DNA of 64,000 nt from CAWGGS01 sp046704745 (lineage in GTDB: Bacteria; Desulfobacterota; Desulfobulbia; Desulfobulbales; Desulfocapsaceae), in assembly GCA_046704745.1 (NCBI GenBank), contig JBJKRL010000085.1:119377-183376 (forward strand), given 5' to 3'. A model generated the notes under the pieces. The model did no database searches, was not told the DNA's origin, and saw only the letters and a list, made by a program, of their open reading frames with translations. This document shows, piece after piece, positions 41,328-50,849 of this stretch. The position numbers and the translations under genes are program-made. Numbering within the stretch: position 1 is the stretch's first letter; each line of letters begins with the position of its first letter.

Positions 41328-44138
41328 ATGGGTATTACAGTGCAGAAGGATACGCGGGAGCAAGGAATGGGCAGGGTTAGGATTTACGAGTTGGCTAAAG
41401 AGGCCGGCATGAGCAGTAAAGCATTGGCCTCAAAATTGATGGAAGAAGGATATGACGTCAAAGGACCGAGTTCGACGGTTGATGATGAAACAGCTGAAAA
41501 GATTCGTTCTTCTTTCGTAAAGGGTGCAGAAACCGAGTTGGTGGAAAAAAGGATCAGCGCCACTCAAGGGGCAACAGTCATCCGCCGCCGACCGACTACG
41601 ATAATCCGCCGCAGACCCCAAGATGAGCCTGAACCACCTGAAGTACCGGCAGAAGAGGAGCAGAAAGAGGCAGCACAGGCCCGCGAGGCCGAGGTAGTGC
41701 AACCTGAACAAAAGGCCACTCCCCCTGTCGAAGCACGCGAGAGCAAGAGCGAGCGGATTGGGGAGGAAAAACCGGTTTACGAAGAAGCTCCGCAAGAGAC
41801 GCCAGCAGAACCTGAGAAATTAGCCGAAAAGAAAGAAGAACCGATTTCCCCCTCCAAGCAGGAACCGGTCGACGAAGAAAAAGCCGCACGGAAAGCACAG
41901 GAAAAAGAAAAACCAGAGCGAGGTAAACCATCTGCTAAAAAAGAGGCTGCCTCTGGAAAGAAAGGAAAAAAAGAGCCGTCCAGAAAGGGCTTGGCGAGAG
42001 TTGTCGGCAGCATCGATATCCCGGTTGAGGAAGAATCCAAGGCTCCCCCACAGCGTGGACGAAAAAAAGGTGCAAAGGGATATGAGGATCGTGACTCTGA
42101 AGAGCAGGGCGTGCAAAATGTTATAGCGGGGCCTGATGAGAGCGGCAAAGGGAAGAAAAAAGGCAAACGCGTCGTACTCATCGGTGATAACGATTCGGAT
42201 CAGGAACGAGGTTGGAAGCAGGGGAAAGGCCAGAAAAAAGGGAAGAAAAATATCAAATTTACCCATTTTAACGACGACTATCAACGCGGTGGCGGCGGCA
42301 AGAGAGGTAAGAAAGGGGCAAGGGGTCGCGAAAAACAGGTGGCGCAACCCACGCCGGAAATGAAGGCGATCAAAAAACGGATCAAGGTCTATGATACGAT
42401 CAGTGTCGGAGATCTGGCCAGCCGGATGAAGGTAAAGGCTAGTGAGGTGATCGCCAAGCTTATGGGAATGGGAGTCATGGCCACGATGAATCAGGCTGTT
42501 GATGTGGAGACGGCCATGATCATCGCCACAGATTTCGGCTATGAGGTTGAGCAAGGTATAACCGATGAGATCGGCATCCAATTATTGGAAGAAAAAGAGG
42601 AAGGCGGAGATCTCAAACCCCGCTCACCCGTGGTCACCGTTATGGGGCATGTCGATCACGGAAAAACATCCATCCTCGATGCCATCAGAAAAACGGATGT
42701 TGCCTTGGGGGAAGCTGGTGGAATTACTCAACATATTGGTGCATACCATGTCCGTTCGAATGCCGGTGACGTGACCTTTATCGATACTCCTGGACATGCG
42801 GCATTCACCGAGATGCGTTCCCGCGGAGCTCAGGTCACCGACCTGGTTATTCTGGTCGTAGCCGCCGACGACGGCGTGATGGATCAAACGCGTGAAGCCA
42901 TCCACCATGCTCAAGCCGCCGATGTTCCGATACTTGTGGCGGTCAATAAGATTGACAAGGATAACGCCGATCCCGACCGTATCAAAAGGGGATTGGCCGA
43001 GTTGGGCCTTAATCCCGAAGAGTGGGGCGGCCAGACGATCTTTTGTGAGGTTTCCGCCAAGAAAAATATCGGTATAGACAATCTGTTGGAGAATATCCAG
43101 TTGATGGCCGAGATGTTGGAGCTCAAGGCCGATACCAAACGCAAGGCCAAAGGGCGCGTTATCGAGGCGCAGCTGGACAAAGGAAGAGGGCCGGTGGCCA
43201 CGGTTCTCGTTCAGGAAGGAACGCTCACACCTGGGAACTTCTTTGTCGTCGGCCAATACAGCGGTAAGGTCCGGGCCATGCTTGACGACAAAGGCCGCCC
43301 GGTGAAAGAGGCCGGACCTTCAATTCCAGTGGAGGTCCAGGGGCTGTCCGGTGTACCTTCGGCCGGTGACGAGTTCATCGTTGTCACCGATGAGAAGATG
43401 GCTCGCAGTGTCAGCCATTCAAGGTCGCTGAAAGCACGTGAAACGGAGTTGGGAGCAAGTTCGAAGATTTCTCTCGACAAGCTCTTCGAGAAGATGAGCC
43501 AAGGGGATGTCAAAGAATTGCGTGTTGTTCTTCGGGCTGATGTCCAGGGCACCTTGGAGGCCTTTGCCAAGGCTGCCGAGGAACTCTCCACCGACCAGAT
43601 AAAGGTCAGGGTGCTGCACGAAGGGACCGGTACCATCACCGAATCCGATATCCTGCTTGCTTCCGCCTCTGAAGCGATTATCATCGGATTCAACGTCCGG
43701 CCCTCAGCCAAGGTCAAAGAACTTGCGGCCAAAGAAAATGTGGATGTCCGGGCCTACGATGTCATCTATAACGCCTTGGATGATATTAGAAAAGCCATGG
43801 TGGGTATGCTCGAACCCACATTCGAAGAGGACGTGATCGGCAATGCTCAGGTTCGGGAACTCTTCCATGTCCCCAAAGTGGGTACCATCGCCGGCTGTTC
43901 GGTTTCCGACGGCAAGATTCAGCGCAATGCAGGCGTCAGGGTGCTGCGTGACGGTGTGGTGATCTACACTGGAAAGATAAACTCGCTCAGACGATTCAAG
44001 GATGACGTCAAAGAAGTAGCGGCAGGTTATGAGTGTGGTATAGGTGTTGAGAATTTTAATGATGTTAAAGTCGGTGATTCACTGGAAGCCTTTGTCATGC
44101 TTCAGGTCGAAGCCACTCTCTCCGGAGATAAGCAATAG
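41328..44138 (+). CDS. infB: Translation initiation factor IF-2
   Basis: 936 residues. N-terminal IF2_N helix bundle (VRIYELAKEAGMSSKALASK, about 15-65), a long charged linker (about 80-340) rich in Lys, Glu, Arg and Gly, a second IF2_N-like unit (DTISVGDLASRMKVKASEVI), then the G domain: GHVDHGKTS (P-loop), DTPGHAAF, NKID and SAKKN, followed by domains II-IV. Brings initiator tRNA to the 30S subunit. The ATG at 41328 has a weak ribosome site; a second ATG 13 codons on begins the conserved part, so the true start is uncertain. Confidence 0.95.
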   Translation: MGITVQKDTREQGMGRVRIYELAKEAGMSSKALASKLMEEGYDVKGPSSTVDDETAEKIRSSFVKGAETELVEKRISATQGATVIRRRPTTIIRRRPQDEPEPPEVPAEEEQKEAAQAREAEVVQPEQKATPPVEARESKSERIGEEKPVYEEAPQETPAEPEKLAEKKEEPISPSKQEPVDEEKAARKAQEKEKPERGKPSAKKEAASGKKGKKEPSRKGLARVVGSIDIPVEEESKAPPQRGRKKGAKGYEDRDSEEQGVQNVIAGPDESGKGKKKGKRVVLIGDNDSDQERGWKQGKGQKKGKKNIKFTHFNDDYQRGGGGKRGKKGARGREKQVAQPTPEMKAIKKRIKVYDTISVGDLASRMKVKASEVIAKLMGMGVMATMNQAVDVETAMIIATDFGYEVEQGITDEIGIQLLEEKEEGGDLKPRSPVVTVMGHVDHGKTSILDAIRKTDVALGEAGGITQHIGAYHVRSNAGDVTFIDTPGHAAFTEMRSRGAQVTDLVILVVAADDGVMDQTREAIHHAQAADVPILVAVNKIDKDNADPDRIKRGLAELGLNPEEWGGQTIFCEVSAKKNIGIDNLLENIQLMAEMLELKADTKRKAKGRVIEAQLDKGRGPVATVLVQEGTLTPGNFFVVGQYSGKVRAMLDDKGRPVKEAGPSIPVEVQGLSGVPSAGDEFIVVTDEKMARSVSHSRSLKARETELGASSKISLDKLFEKMSQGDVKELRVVLRADVQGTLEAFAKAAEELSTDQIKVRVLHEGTGTITESDILLASASEAIIIGFNVRPSAKVKELAAKENVDVRAYDVIYNALDDIRKAMVGMLEPTFEEDVIGNAQVRELFHVPKVGTIAGCSVSDGKIQRNAGVRVLRDGVVIYTGKINSLRRFKDDVKEVAAGYECGIGVENFNDVKVGDSLEAFVMLQVEATLSGDKQ

Positions 44139-44140
44139 AT

Positions 44141-44569
44141 ATGATGATCAGGGATCCCAAGCAAACCTTTGATGTCCTCGGCCTGGGAAAAACCAAACAG
44201 AAACGTTCAATCCGTGTTGCGGATGCGATAAAGAACGAATTGGCCGTCCTGTTTCTGCAGAAAGTCCGGGACCCTAAGATCGGTCATGTGGAAATCACTC
44301 GTGTTGACGTTACCGATGATTTGAAATATGCCAGAATCTATTATACAGTTCATGGTGATGAGATCTCTATAAAGGAGGCGGTTAAAAGCTTGCAAAAGGC
44401 AAAGGGCTTTTTCAGAAGTCAACTTGCCGGAATCCTGAATATGCGGTATACCCCCGAACTTCAGTTTCGTTACGATACAACTGAAGAAAAGGTTGCGGAG
44501 ATTGAGAGGCTCTTTCAGGAGATTTCAAAAGAAAGAGAGAAGGATGAGAAAAATTCCCAAGGATCTTAG
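44141..44569 (+). CDS. rbfA: Ribosome-binding factor A
   Basis: 142 residues. KH-type fold: RSIRVADAIKNELAVLFLQK, RDPKIGHVEITRVDVTDDLK, ARIYYTVHGDE and the conserved RYTPELQFRYDTTEE. Helps 16S rRNA maturation in the cold. Starts 2 bases after infB; overlaps nrnA by 26 bases. Confidence 0.95.
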   Translation: MMIRDPKQTFDVLGLGKTKQKRSIRVADAIKNELAVLFLQKVRDPKIGHVEITRVDVTDDLKYARIYYTVHGDEISIKEAVKSLQKAKGFFRSQLAGILNMRYTPELQFRYDTTEEKVAEIERLFQEISKEREKDEKNSQGS

Positions 44570-45533
44570 CCGAACAATAAACGATTTCAGCACCTTTATT
44601 GTTCTAACACATATCCATCCCGATGGTGATGCCCTTGGCTCCTTGCTGGGATTTACCGATATTCTCCAGTCGATGAACAAACAGGTCTTCTGTTATGTTC
44701 AAGAGCCGATTTCCAGTATTTATGAATTCCTGCCGGATTGGGAAAAGATACACACAGACGTGGAAGAGTTGAGAGCATTTATTCGAGATACCAAAGAACC
44801 CATTGCCGCAATCTCACTTGATTGCGGCGATTGTGAACGTTTGGGAGATAACCAGGAAGAATTATTGCAGATTCATCCCTTTGTGGCCATCGATCATCAC
44901 AAAGCTCATAAAAAATACGGAGATTATAGATGGATAGACCCTAACTGTTCATCAACCGGAGAAATGGTCTACGAACTGGCACAGAGCCTCGGCGCGTCCA
45001 TTTCCAAGAGCTGTGCCTATAATCTCTATGTGGCCATTTCCACTGATACCGGTTCGTTCCGTTATGAGTCGACAACTGCCAGAACCCATAGGATTGTTGC
45101 TGAATTAGTGGAGCACGGGGTGCGGCCGGAGATAGTAGCCGGCCACCTCCACGATAATTTCACCCTCCAGCGTCTCAAGCTGATGGAATTGGTCCTTTCA
45201 ACCCTGAAACTTTATGAAGCCGGGAAATTGGCCTTTATCAGGGTAACCAACGATATGTTTGATAAAAGCGGTGCGAGTTTCCAGGACGTTGAGGGGTTCA
45301 TTGATTATCCTCGGTCCTTACAAAGCGTAAAAGTGGCTGCTTTTCTAAAGGAAAGAGAAAAAAATCAGATTTCAGTGAGTCTTCGTTCCAAAGGTGACTG
45401 TGATGTGGCTGAGATTGCCCAGACCTTTGGTGGCGGTGGCCATCGCAATGCTGCAGGATTTCGTTTTTCCGGTAAAGATGTCGAGGAGGTTCACCAAGAG
45501 GTGCTTGAGGCCTTGAGAAGAGCTGTGAATTGA
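44544..45533 (+). CDS. nrnA: DHH phosphoesterase NrnA (nanoRNase/pAp phosphatase)
   Basis: 329 residues from the ATG at 44544 (GAGAAGG just before), overlapping rbfA. DHH motifs: HIHPDGDALGS (about 21-31), SLDCGDCERLGD, AIDHHKAHKKYGDYRWID, DTGSFRYE, and the DHHA1 end FGGGGHRNAAGF. It degrades short RNAs and dephosphorylates pAp with Mn. The position between rbfA and truB is common. Confidence 0.92.
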   Translation: MRKIPKDLSRTINDFSTFIVLTHIHPDGDALGSLLGFTDILQSMNKQVFCYVQEPISSIYEFLPDWEKIHTDVEELRAFIRDTKEPIAAISLDCGDCERLGDNQEELLQIHPFVAIDHHKAHKKYGDYRWIDPNCSSTGEMVYELAQSLGASISKSCAYNLYVAISTDTGSFRYESTTARTHRIVAELVEHGVRPEIVAGHLHDNFTLQRLKLMELVLSTLKLYEAGKLAFIRVTNDMFDKSGASFQDVEGFIDYPRSLQSVKVAAFLKEREKNQISVSLRSKGDCDVAEIAQTFGGGGHRNAAGFRFSGKDVEEVHQEVLEALRRAVN

Positions 45534-45821
45534 TGGTCCTCCATGTTTTGTAAGCGTTCAGGGGCACCCCTATCTTCGCGCGATCAGTCCGCCGTGCATA
45601 GACAGGTCTATAGCCCGGCAGCCGGCTCGGAGTCTGCGCGTGCTTCGCTTACCTACGTGAATATGATGCACCGTTGAGCGCTTCCATGTCTGGAATTGTG
45701 ACGCCATTTTGCCTTACCCTGAGAACGGTTACCATATTTTCCGGAATAAATTCATGAGAAATACTGGTTGGTTCAGGTAGGTGGGGGTGGAGAAGAAAAG
45801 AATGTGCTGTATTGGGAAAAG

Positions 45822-46562
45822 ATGATGCCGGAGTTTGATGCAGGCGTATTTTTAGTCGATAAACCACCGGGGCCGACGTCCTTTAAAATGGTACATAATG
45901 TCCGTAGGCTTATCGGCTTAAAAAAAGTCGGACACGCCGGGACATTGGACCCTTTTGCCAGCGGCCTGTTGGTGGTCTGTGCCGGCCGGCCGGCCACCAA
46001 ACTCATCTCCAGCATTATGGAAGGTGAAAAGGAGTATCTGGCAACCCTGATATTAGGGGTTGAAACACAGACCCAGGATCCGGAAGGTGAGGTAATTTCC
46101 CGCTGCCCGGTTGGCAGGATCACGGCTGAGCGTATCGAAGCATGTCTTGCCGGATTCAGGGGGATGGTGGAACAGGTACCCCCGAAATATTCAGCCTTGA
46201 AGCATAAAGGAAAGCCCCTGTATTTTTATGCACGCAAGGGAATAGATATTGAAAAGGAGCCCCGGGAGATTACTGTATCCACACTGGTTCGAACCGATGG
46301 CTGTCACGATCTGGAAGGTGCTGAAGCTGAGTTGTCTTTACGCATTGTCTGCAGCAAGGGGACATATATCCGAAGCCTGGCTGCCGATATCGGTAGAAGC
46401 CTGGGCTGCGGAGCCTATCTGAGTAAACTGCGCAGGACCAAAAGCGGTTGTTTTTCTTTAGAGAACAGTTTTCCCGGATCGGAGTTTGGCGCGGCGGGCG
46501 CCCGTAACCGCCTACTGGCAGGTGGATTATCTGTCGATGATGTATGTAAACTATTGCAATAA
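45822..46562 (+). CDS. truB: tRNA pseudouridine(55) synthase TruB
   Basis: 246 residues from the ATG at 45822 (a second ATG follows at once; GTG at 45804 is possible). Catalytic Asp in VGHAGTLDPFASGLLVV (about 35-51), PPKYSALKHKGKPLYFYAR and VVCSKGTYIRSLAADIGRSL-type segment. Makes pseudouridine 55 in the T-loop of tRNAs. A 288-base gap with nothing recognised separates it from nrnA. Confidence 0.93.
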   Translation: MMPEFDAGVFLVDKPPGPTSFKMVHNVRRLIGLKKVGHAGTLDPFASGLLVVCAGRPATKLISSIMEGEKEYLATLILGVETQTQDPEGEVISRCPVGRITAERIEACLAGFRGMVEQVPPKYSALKHKGKPLYFYARKGIDIEKEPREITVSTLVRTDGCHDLEGAEAELSLRIVCSKGTYIRSLAADIGRSLGCGAYLSKLRRTKSGCFSLENSFPGSEFGAAGARNRLLAGGLSVDDVCKLLQ

Positions 46563-46667
46563 TCCTTTTTACTGGATAGTTTGTCAATTGGAGACCTGTG
46601 TGTAGTCTTTCATGTCATGTTACCAACGAAAAAAAATCTATTTTAAGATAATTGCAGGAGGTTTGTT

Positions 46668-46937
46668 GTGGCACAGTCAGCAGTGAAAAAAAGTGAAATC
46701 ATAGAAAAATTCAAGATCCATGCCTCCGACACCGGATCGTCGGAGGTACAGATTGCCCTTCTTACGGATCGTATCCAATATCTCACCGAACACTTCAAGG
46801 TCCATGCCAAGGATCATCACTCTCGGCAAGGTCTGTTAAAACTTGTCGGTCAGAGAAGGCGTCTTCTTGATTATCTGAAAAGAAAAGATGTAAACAAGTA
46901 CAGAACACTTATACAGGAACTTGGTATCCGTAAGTAA
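46668..46937 (+). CDS. rpsO: 30S ribosomal protein S15
   Basis: 89 residues, GTG start with GGAGG upstream. Core HASDTGSSEVQIALLTDRIQ and HHSRQGLLKLVGQRRRLLDY are diagnostic. S15 binds the central domain of 16S rRNA. It is followed by pnp as in most bacteria, with hairpins between. Confidence 0.96.
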   Translation: MAQSAVKKSEIIEKFKIHASDTGSSEVQIALLTDRIQYLTEHFKVHAKDHHSRQGLLKLVGQRRRLLDYLKRKDVNKYRTLIQELGIRK

Positions 46938-46941
46938 GAAA

Positions 46942-47077
46942 AACCACCCTGCAAGTCACGGTGGTTCGGAGTGATCGGGGGAAGGAAAATTCCACCTGGT
47001 GTGCTTTACCTACGTGCCAATTCTCAAAAAAGACCCAACCTTCGACAGATATGATGCCGAAAGGGAGTGGTCTTTTT
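46942..47077 (+). promoter_or_regulatory. Two hairpins in the rpsO-pnp intergenic RNA
   Basis: First, AACCACC (46942-46948) pairs with GGTGGTT (46960-46966). Second, AAAAAGACC (47027-47035) pairs with GGTCTTTTT (47069-47077), a longer-range stem. In enteric bacteria the pnp leader is an RNase III/PNPase autoregulation site; the same may hold here. Confidence 0.45.
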
Positions 47078-47176
47078 GCGGTTGCAAAAAATATTAAGAG
47101 CATACGGGGCTGGTGGATAATCCGGTCAATATCATGGCGCTGGGCATTTCCCTGATGCATAAACTCTGGAGAATAT

Positions 47177-49249
47177 ATGTTTAAGAAAGTAGAAGCCATT
47201 ATCGGTGGTAAGACCATCTCCATCGAAACCGGCAAACTGGCCAAACAGGCATCAGGTTCCGTTGTCGTAAAATGCGGTGAAACTGTTGTGCTGGTAACGG
47301 CAGTGGGTGTTAAAGAAATGCGACAAGATGCTGATTTCCTGCCTCTTACCATCGAATACCAGGAAAAGCTGGCAGCGGTCGGCAGAATTCCTGGAAATTA
47401 TTTCAGGAGGGAAATTGGTCGTCCCAGCGAACATGAGGTCCTGACCTGTCGAATTATCGATCGTCCATTGCGTCCCCTTTTTCCCGATGGGTACTTTTCC
47501 GAAACCCAGGTTATCGCCTCGGTGTTCTCAGCGGATTTACAGAACAATCCCGACGTACTTGCCTTAACCGGCGCTTCCTGTGCCTTAACGCTTTCCGACA
47601 TCCCCTTTGCCGGTCCGGTCGCCGGAGCCAGGGTCGGTTATATCGACGGTGAATATATCATCAATCCGACCACCGAAGAGCTAAAACACTCAAGTATGGA
47701 TATCGTCGTCGCCTGTACCCGTGAGGCGGTGGTCATGGTTGAAGGAAAGGCAGACGCCCTGGGGGAAGATGAAGTCCTTTCCGCCATCTTTTTTGCATTC
47801 GAACAGGTTCAGCCGCTCATCGATCTGCAGGAGGATCTGCGGAAATCTCACGGCAAGGAAAAAAGAATCTTCAATCCTCCCAAGGTGGATGAAGAATTGA
47901 AAAAACGCATTGAAGAAATCGCCGCTGCCGGAATGACAAAGGTTGTATCGACTGGTGACAAGATTGAACGCAGCCACTTATCCGACGAACTTAAACAAAA
48001 AGTGGTTTCCGAGCTTGATACCGACGGAAGCCGGGCCTCCGAGATAGGCGCTCTTCTCTCATCATATAAAAAAGAGGTCATGCGCTCCAAGATCGTCGTA
48101 GACGAGGTTCGCATTGACGGCAGAAAATTTGATCAGGTACGTCCGATCAGCTGCGAAGCCGGATACCTGCCGCGGGCCCATGGATCTGCGCTGTTTACCC
48201 GTGGCGAGACCCAAGCCCTGGTTACCGCAACTCTGGGCAGCGAGCGGGACCAACAGAGGGTAGAGACCCTGCTCGGTGAAGAGATGAACCGGTTCATGCT
48301 GCATTACAACTTTCCACCGTTCAGCGTCGGCGAGGCCCGTATGCTGCGCGGCCCCTCCCGCAGAGATGTCGGACACGGCAACCTGGCAATGCGCGGTCTT
48401 GCTGCGGTCTTGCCCGGTGAGGAGGAATTTCCGTACTCGATTCGTGTGGTTTCAGAGGTCCTGGAGTCCAACGGCTCGTCCTCCATGGCCACGGTCTGCG
48501 GCGGCAGTATGGCGCTGATGGATGCCGGCGTTCCGGTTAAAAAGCCGGTTTCCGGCATTGCCATGGGCCTGATTAAGGAAGGAGAAAAAGTCGTCATTCT
48601 CTCCGATATCCTAGGTGATGAGGATCATCTCGGAGATATGGATTTCAAGGTGGTGGGGACCGAAGACGGCATTACTTCCCTGCAGATGGATATCAAGATT
48701 GCAGGTGTTGATCGGCAGATCATGGCGAGGGCACTGGCCCAAGCCCATGCCGGTCGGCTCCATATTCTGGGCGAGATGAGCAAAGGTATTGCCAAGGCGC
48801 GTGAAGAGGTGGCTGAGCATGCACCGAAGTATTTCGTCCATAAGATCAATCCCGATAAGATTCGTGATATTATCGGCCCCGGCGGCAAGGTCATCAAAGA
48901 GCTTTCGGCCGAATACGATGCCAAGATCGAGGTGGATGACAGCGGCCTGGTGAAGATGTTCACCTCTAACGGACTGATGGCCGAGGCCCTGATCAAGAGG
49001 GTTAAGGAAATTACCGCCGAGGTGGAGATAGGGGAGGTTTATAAGGGGGTGGTCAAAACCATAAAGGATTTTGGGGCGTTCGTCGAGATCCTTCCTGGAA
49101 CTGACGGTTTGGTTCATATCTCGGAGCTGGATATCAAACGGGTAGCCAAGGTGACGGATATTGTCAAGGAAGGAGATGAGATCGAGGTCAAGGTCCTGGA
49201 TGTCGACAGCCGAGGCCGAATCCGCTTAAGCCGCAAGGCCCTGCTGTAG
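47177..49249 (+). CDS. pnp: Polyribonucleotide nucleotidyltransferase
   Basis: 690 residues, the usual length. Two RNase PH domains (about 5-230 and 310-550; RREIGRPSEHEVLTCRIIDRP, then RRDVGHGNLAMRGL and SSSMATVCGG), a KH domain (IIGPGGKVIKELSAEY, about 562) and an S1 domain (GEVYKGVVKTIKDFGAFVEI, about 618). It is the phosphorolytic 3'-5' exoribonuclease of the degradosome. The 210-base leader has two hairpins. Confidence 0.96.
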   Translation: MFKKVEAIIGGKTISIETGKLAKQASGSVVVKCGETVVLVTAVGVKEMRQDADFLPLTIEYQEKLAAVGRIPGNYFRREIGRPSEHEVLTCRIIDRPLRPLFPDGYFSETQVIASVFSADLQNNPDVLALTGASCALTLSDIPFAGPVAGARVGYIDGEYIINPTTEELKHSSMDIVVACTREAVVMVEGKADALGEDEVLSAIFFAFEQVQPLIDLQEDLRKSHGKEKRIFNPPKVDEELKKRIEEIAAAGMTKVVSTGDKIERSHLSDELKQKVVSELDTDGSRASEIGALLSSYKKEVMRSKIVVDEVRIDGRKFDQVRPISCEAGYLPRAHGSALFTRGETQALVTATLGSERDQQRVETLLGEEMNRFMLHYNFPPFSVGEARMLRGPSRRDVGHGNLAMRGLAAVLPGEEEFPYSIRVVSEVLESNGSSSMATVCGGSMALMDAGVPVKKPVSGIAMGLIKEGEKVVILSDILGDEDHLGDMDFKVVGTEDGITSLQMDIKIAGVDRQIMARALAQAHAGRLHILGEMSKGIAKAREEVAEHAPKYFVHKINPDKIRDIIGPGGKVIKELSAEYDAKIEVDDSGLVKMFTSNGLMAEALIKRVKEITAEVEIGEVYKGVVKTIKDFGAFVEILPGTDGLVHISELDIKRVAKVTDIVKEGDEIEVKVLDVDSRGRIRLSRKALL

Positions 49250-49258
49250 CAAGGAGAA

Positions 49259-49714
49259 ATGGAGCAGAAAGAAGTCCGCTTTTGTCGCCTTGAACCGGAA
49301 AAAGATGTGGACATCCCTCTTCCTGCCTATCATTCCGAATCTGCCTCCGGGATGGACATTCCCGCGGCGGTAGTCGAGCCGCGGATTCTTTCTCCCGGGC
49401 AGATTGCCCTCATTCCAACCGGTTTTGCCGTAGCCATTCCTGCAGGCTATGAGCTGCAGATACGACCGAGGAGCGGTCTTGCCATACGGCACGGTATCAC
49501 AATTATCAACAGCCCTGGAACCATTGATGCCGATTACCGAGGCGAGGTGCGAATCGGGCTTATAAACCTCTCCGAAAAATTCTTTACCGTCAAGCGTGGC
49601 GATCGAATTGCCCAGATGGTGCTGGCACCGGTTACGCGAATGAACCTTGTCCAGGTCAGCGAACTGGACGAGACCAAGCGCTCTACCGGCGGTTTCGGCC
49701 ACACGGGTCTTTGA
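49259..49714 (+). CDS. dut: dUTP diphosphatase
   Basis: 151 residues with AAGGAG before ATG. All five motifs: SGMDIPAA (1), RSGLA (2), GTIDADYRGEV (3), GDRIAQMVLAPV (4) and RSTGGFGHTG (5). Hydrolyses dUTP to dUMP so uracil stays out of DNA; trimer. Begins 9 bases after pnp. The next gene starts 2 bases after its end. Confidence 0.95.
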   Translation: MEQKEVRFCRLEPEKDVDIPLPAYHSESASGMDIPAAVVEPRILSPGQIALIPTGFAVAIPAGYELQIRPRSGLAIRHGITIINSPGTIDADYRGEVRIGLINLSEKFFTVKRGDRIAQMVLAPVTRMNLVQVSELDETKRSTGGFGHTGL

Positions 49715-49716
49715 TT

Positions 49717-50484
49717 ATGGAGTTTTCCGTTCTCGGCAGCGGCAGTCGTGGTAACAGCGTCTATATCGAAACCGGCAAGACCTCGATCCTGATCGACTGC
49801 GGTTTTTCGGGCAAGGAGATTACAGCCCGGCTGAAGGCTGTCGGCAAAGATATCGAAACGCTGGATGCGATATTTGTAACCCATGAACACAACGATCATA
49901 TCGGCGGCGTCGGGGTCTTGTCCAGACGTTGCCGCATCCCGGTCTTTGCCAATTCAGCCACCCTTCGAGCCGGAGGGAACAGGCTCGGAAAACTGTTTAA
50001 ATCATGTGAGTTCGCCGCCGGAGACAGAGTGGAGTTTCAAGACCTGGAAGTCCGGTCTTTTTCCATATCCCATGACACTGCGGATCCTGTCGGTTTCGTG
50101 ATCGGCGATGGCTCCGCAAGACTCGGATATTGTACCGACACCGGTAAAATCTCGATTCTGATGAAGCAACGACTGCAAGGTTTGAACGGTCTGATCCTGG
50201 AGTTCAATCACGACCTTGATATGCTGGCCCAAGGACCGTATCCCCTGGCCTTGCAACAACGGGTCAAGTCCAGCCAGGGTCACCTTGCCAACAAGGATGC
50301 TGCGGCATTGCTTAAGGAAATCCTGCACAACGGTCTGAGCCATATGGTTTTGGCACATTTGAGTGAGATCAACAATCTGCCTCAATTGGCCCTGCAGGAG
50401 GCCCTGAAAGCCGTTCCCGAGGAGGAGGCCGGAAAGATCATCCTTGCCCGCCAAGACGGTCCCACACGGATTTTTTCTTTATAA
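49717..50484 (+). CDS. MBL-fold metallo-hydrolase, WalJ/YycJ type
   Basis: 255 residues from the ATG at 49717 (a TTG two codons earlier lies in the dut end). MBL motifs VTHEHNDHIGG (about 56-66), Asp in YCTDTG and LEFNHD, with GHLANKDAA and MVLAHLSEINN near the end, the YycJ/WalJ arrangement. Homologues are exonuclease-like and affect DNA repair or cell-wall control; the substrate is unproven. The stop is one base from the convergent yhbY stop. Confidence 0.85.
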   Translation: MEFSVLGSGSRGNSVYIETGKTSILIDCGFSGKEITARLKAVGKDIETLDAIFVTHEHNDHIGGVGVLSRRCRIPVFANSATLRAGGNRLGKLFKSCEFAAGDRVEFQDLEVRSFSISHDTADPVGFVIGDGSARLGYCTDTGKISILMKQRLQGLNGLILEFNHDLDMLAQGPYPLALQQRVKSSQGHLANKDAAALLKEILHNGLSHMVLAHLSEINNLPQLALQEALKAVPEEEAGKIILARQDGPTRIFSL

Positions 50485-50485
50485 G

Positions 50486-50815
50486 TTAAGGAAGGATGAT
50501 TCGATCATCCTTCGGTCTTTGAGGATTTTCTTTATAAAGGAGCAGGGTCTTGCCGATGAGCTGAACCAATTCGCTTTTGGTGGTATCAGGTAGGGTAGCA
50601 GCTGCCTCATATTTGCTTACTTCGCTATTGTTCCCGATCTTGACCTTGATCAGTTCATGGTGTTCAAGTTCATTGGTGGTGGCCTCGATAAGGTTCGTGC
50701 TTAATCCCTCCTTGCCGATCATGACAACCGGGGAAAGGTGATGGCCGAGGCCTTTGAGATACTTTTTTTGCTTGGCAGTGAGTTTTTCTTTTTTAACGTC
50801 TTCTGTAGCGTTCAT
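50486..50815 (-). CDS. yhbY: YhbY-family RNA-binding protein (CRM domain)
   Basis: 109 residues. CRM fold: KLTAKQKKYLKGLGHHLSPVVMIGKEGLS, then NELEHHELIKVKIGNN and the end LVQLIGKTLLLYKEN. The GxxG-type loop is in MIGKEGLS. Homologues bind pre-50S ribosomes. Its final codons contain a hairpin that could stop transcription from the convergent MBL gene. Confidence 0.92.
   Translation of the reverse strand: MNATEDVKKEKLTAKQKKYLKGLGHHLSPVVMIGKEGLSTNLIEATTNELEHHELIKVKIGNNSEVSKYEAAATLPDTTKSELVQLIGKTLLLYKENPQRPKDDRIILP
50492..50512. terminator. Terminator-like hairpin inside the yhbY 3' end
   Basis: AAGGATGAT (50492-50500), loop TCG, ATCATCCTT (50504-50512): 9-bp perfect stem coding for the last yhbY residues. 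It lies 7 bases after the stop of the plus-strand operon. Confidence 0.5.
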
Positions 50816-50849
50816 GCATGTCCTGTTATTGTTTATAAATAATATCGAT

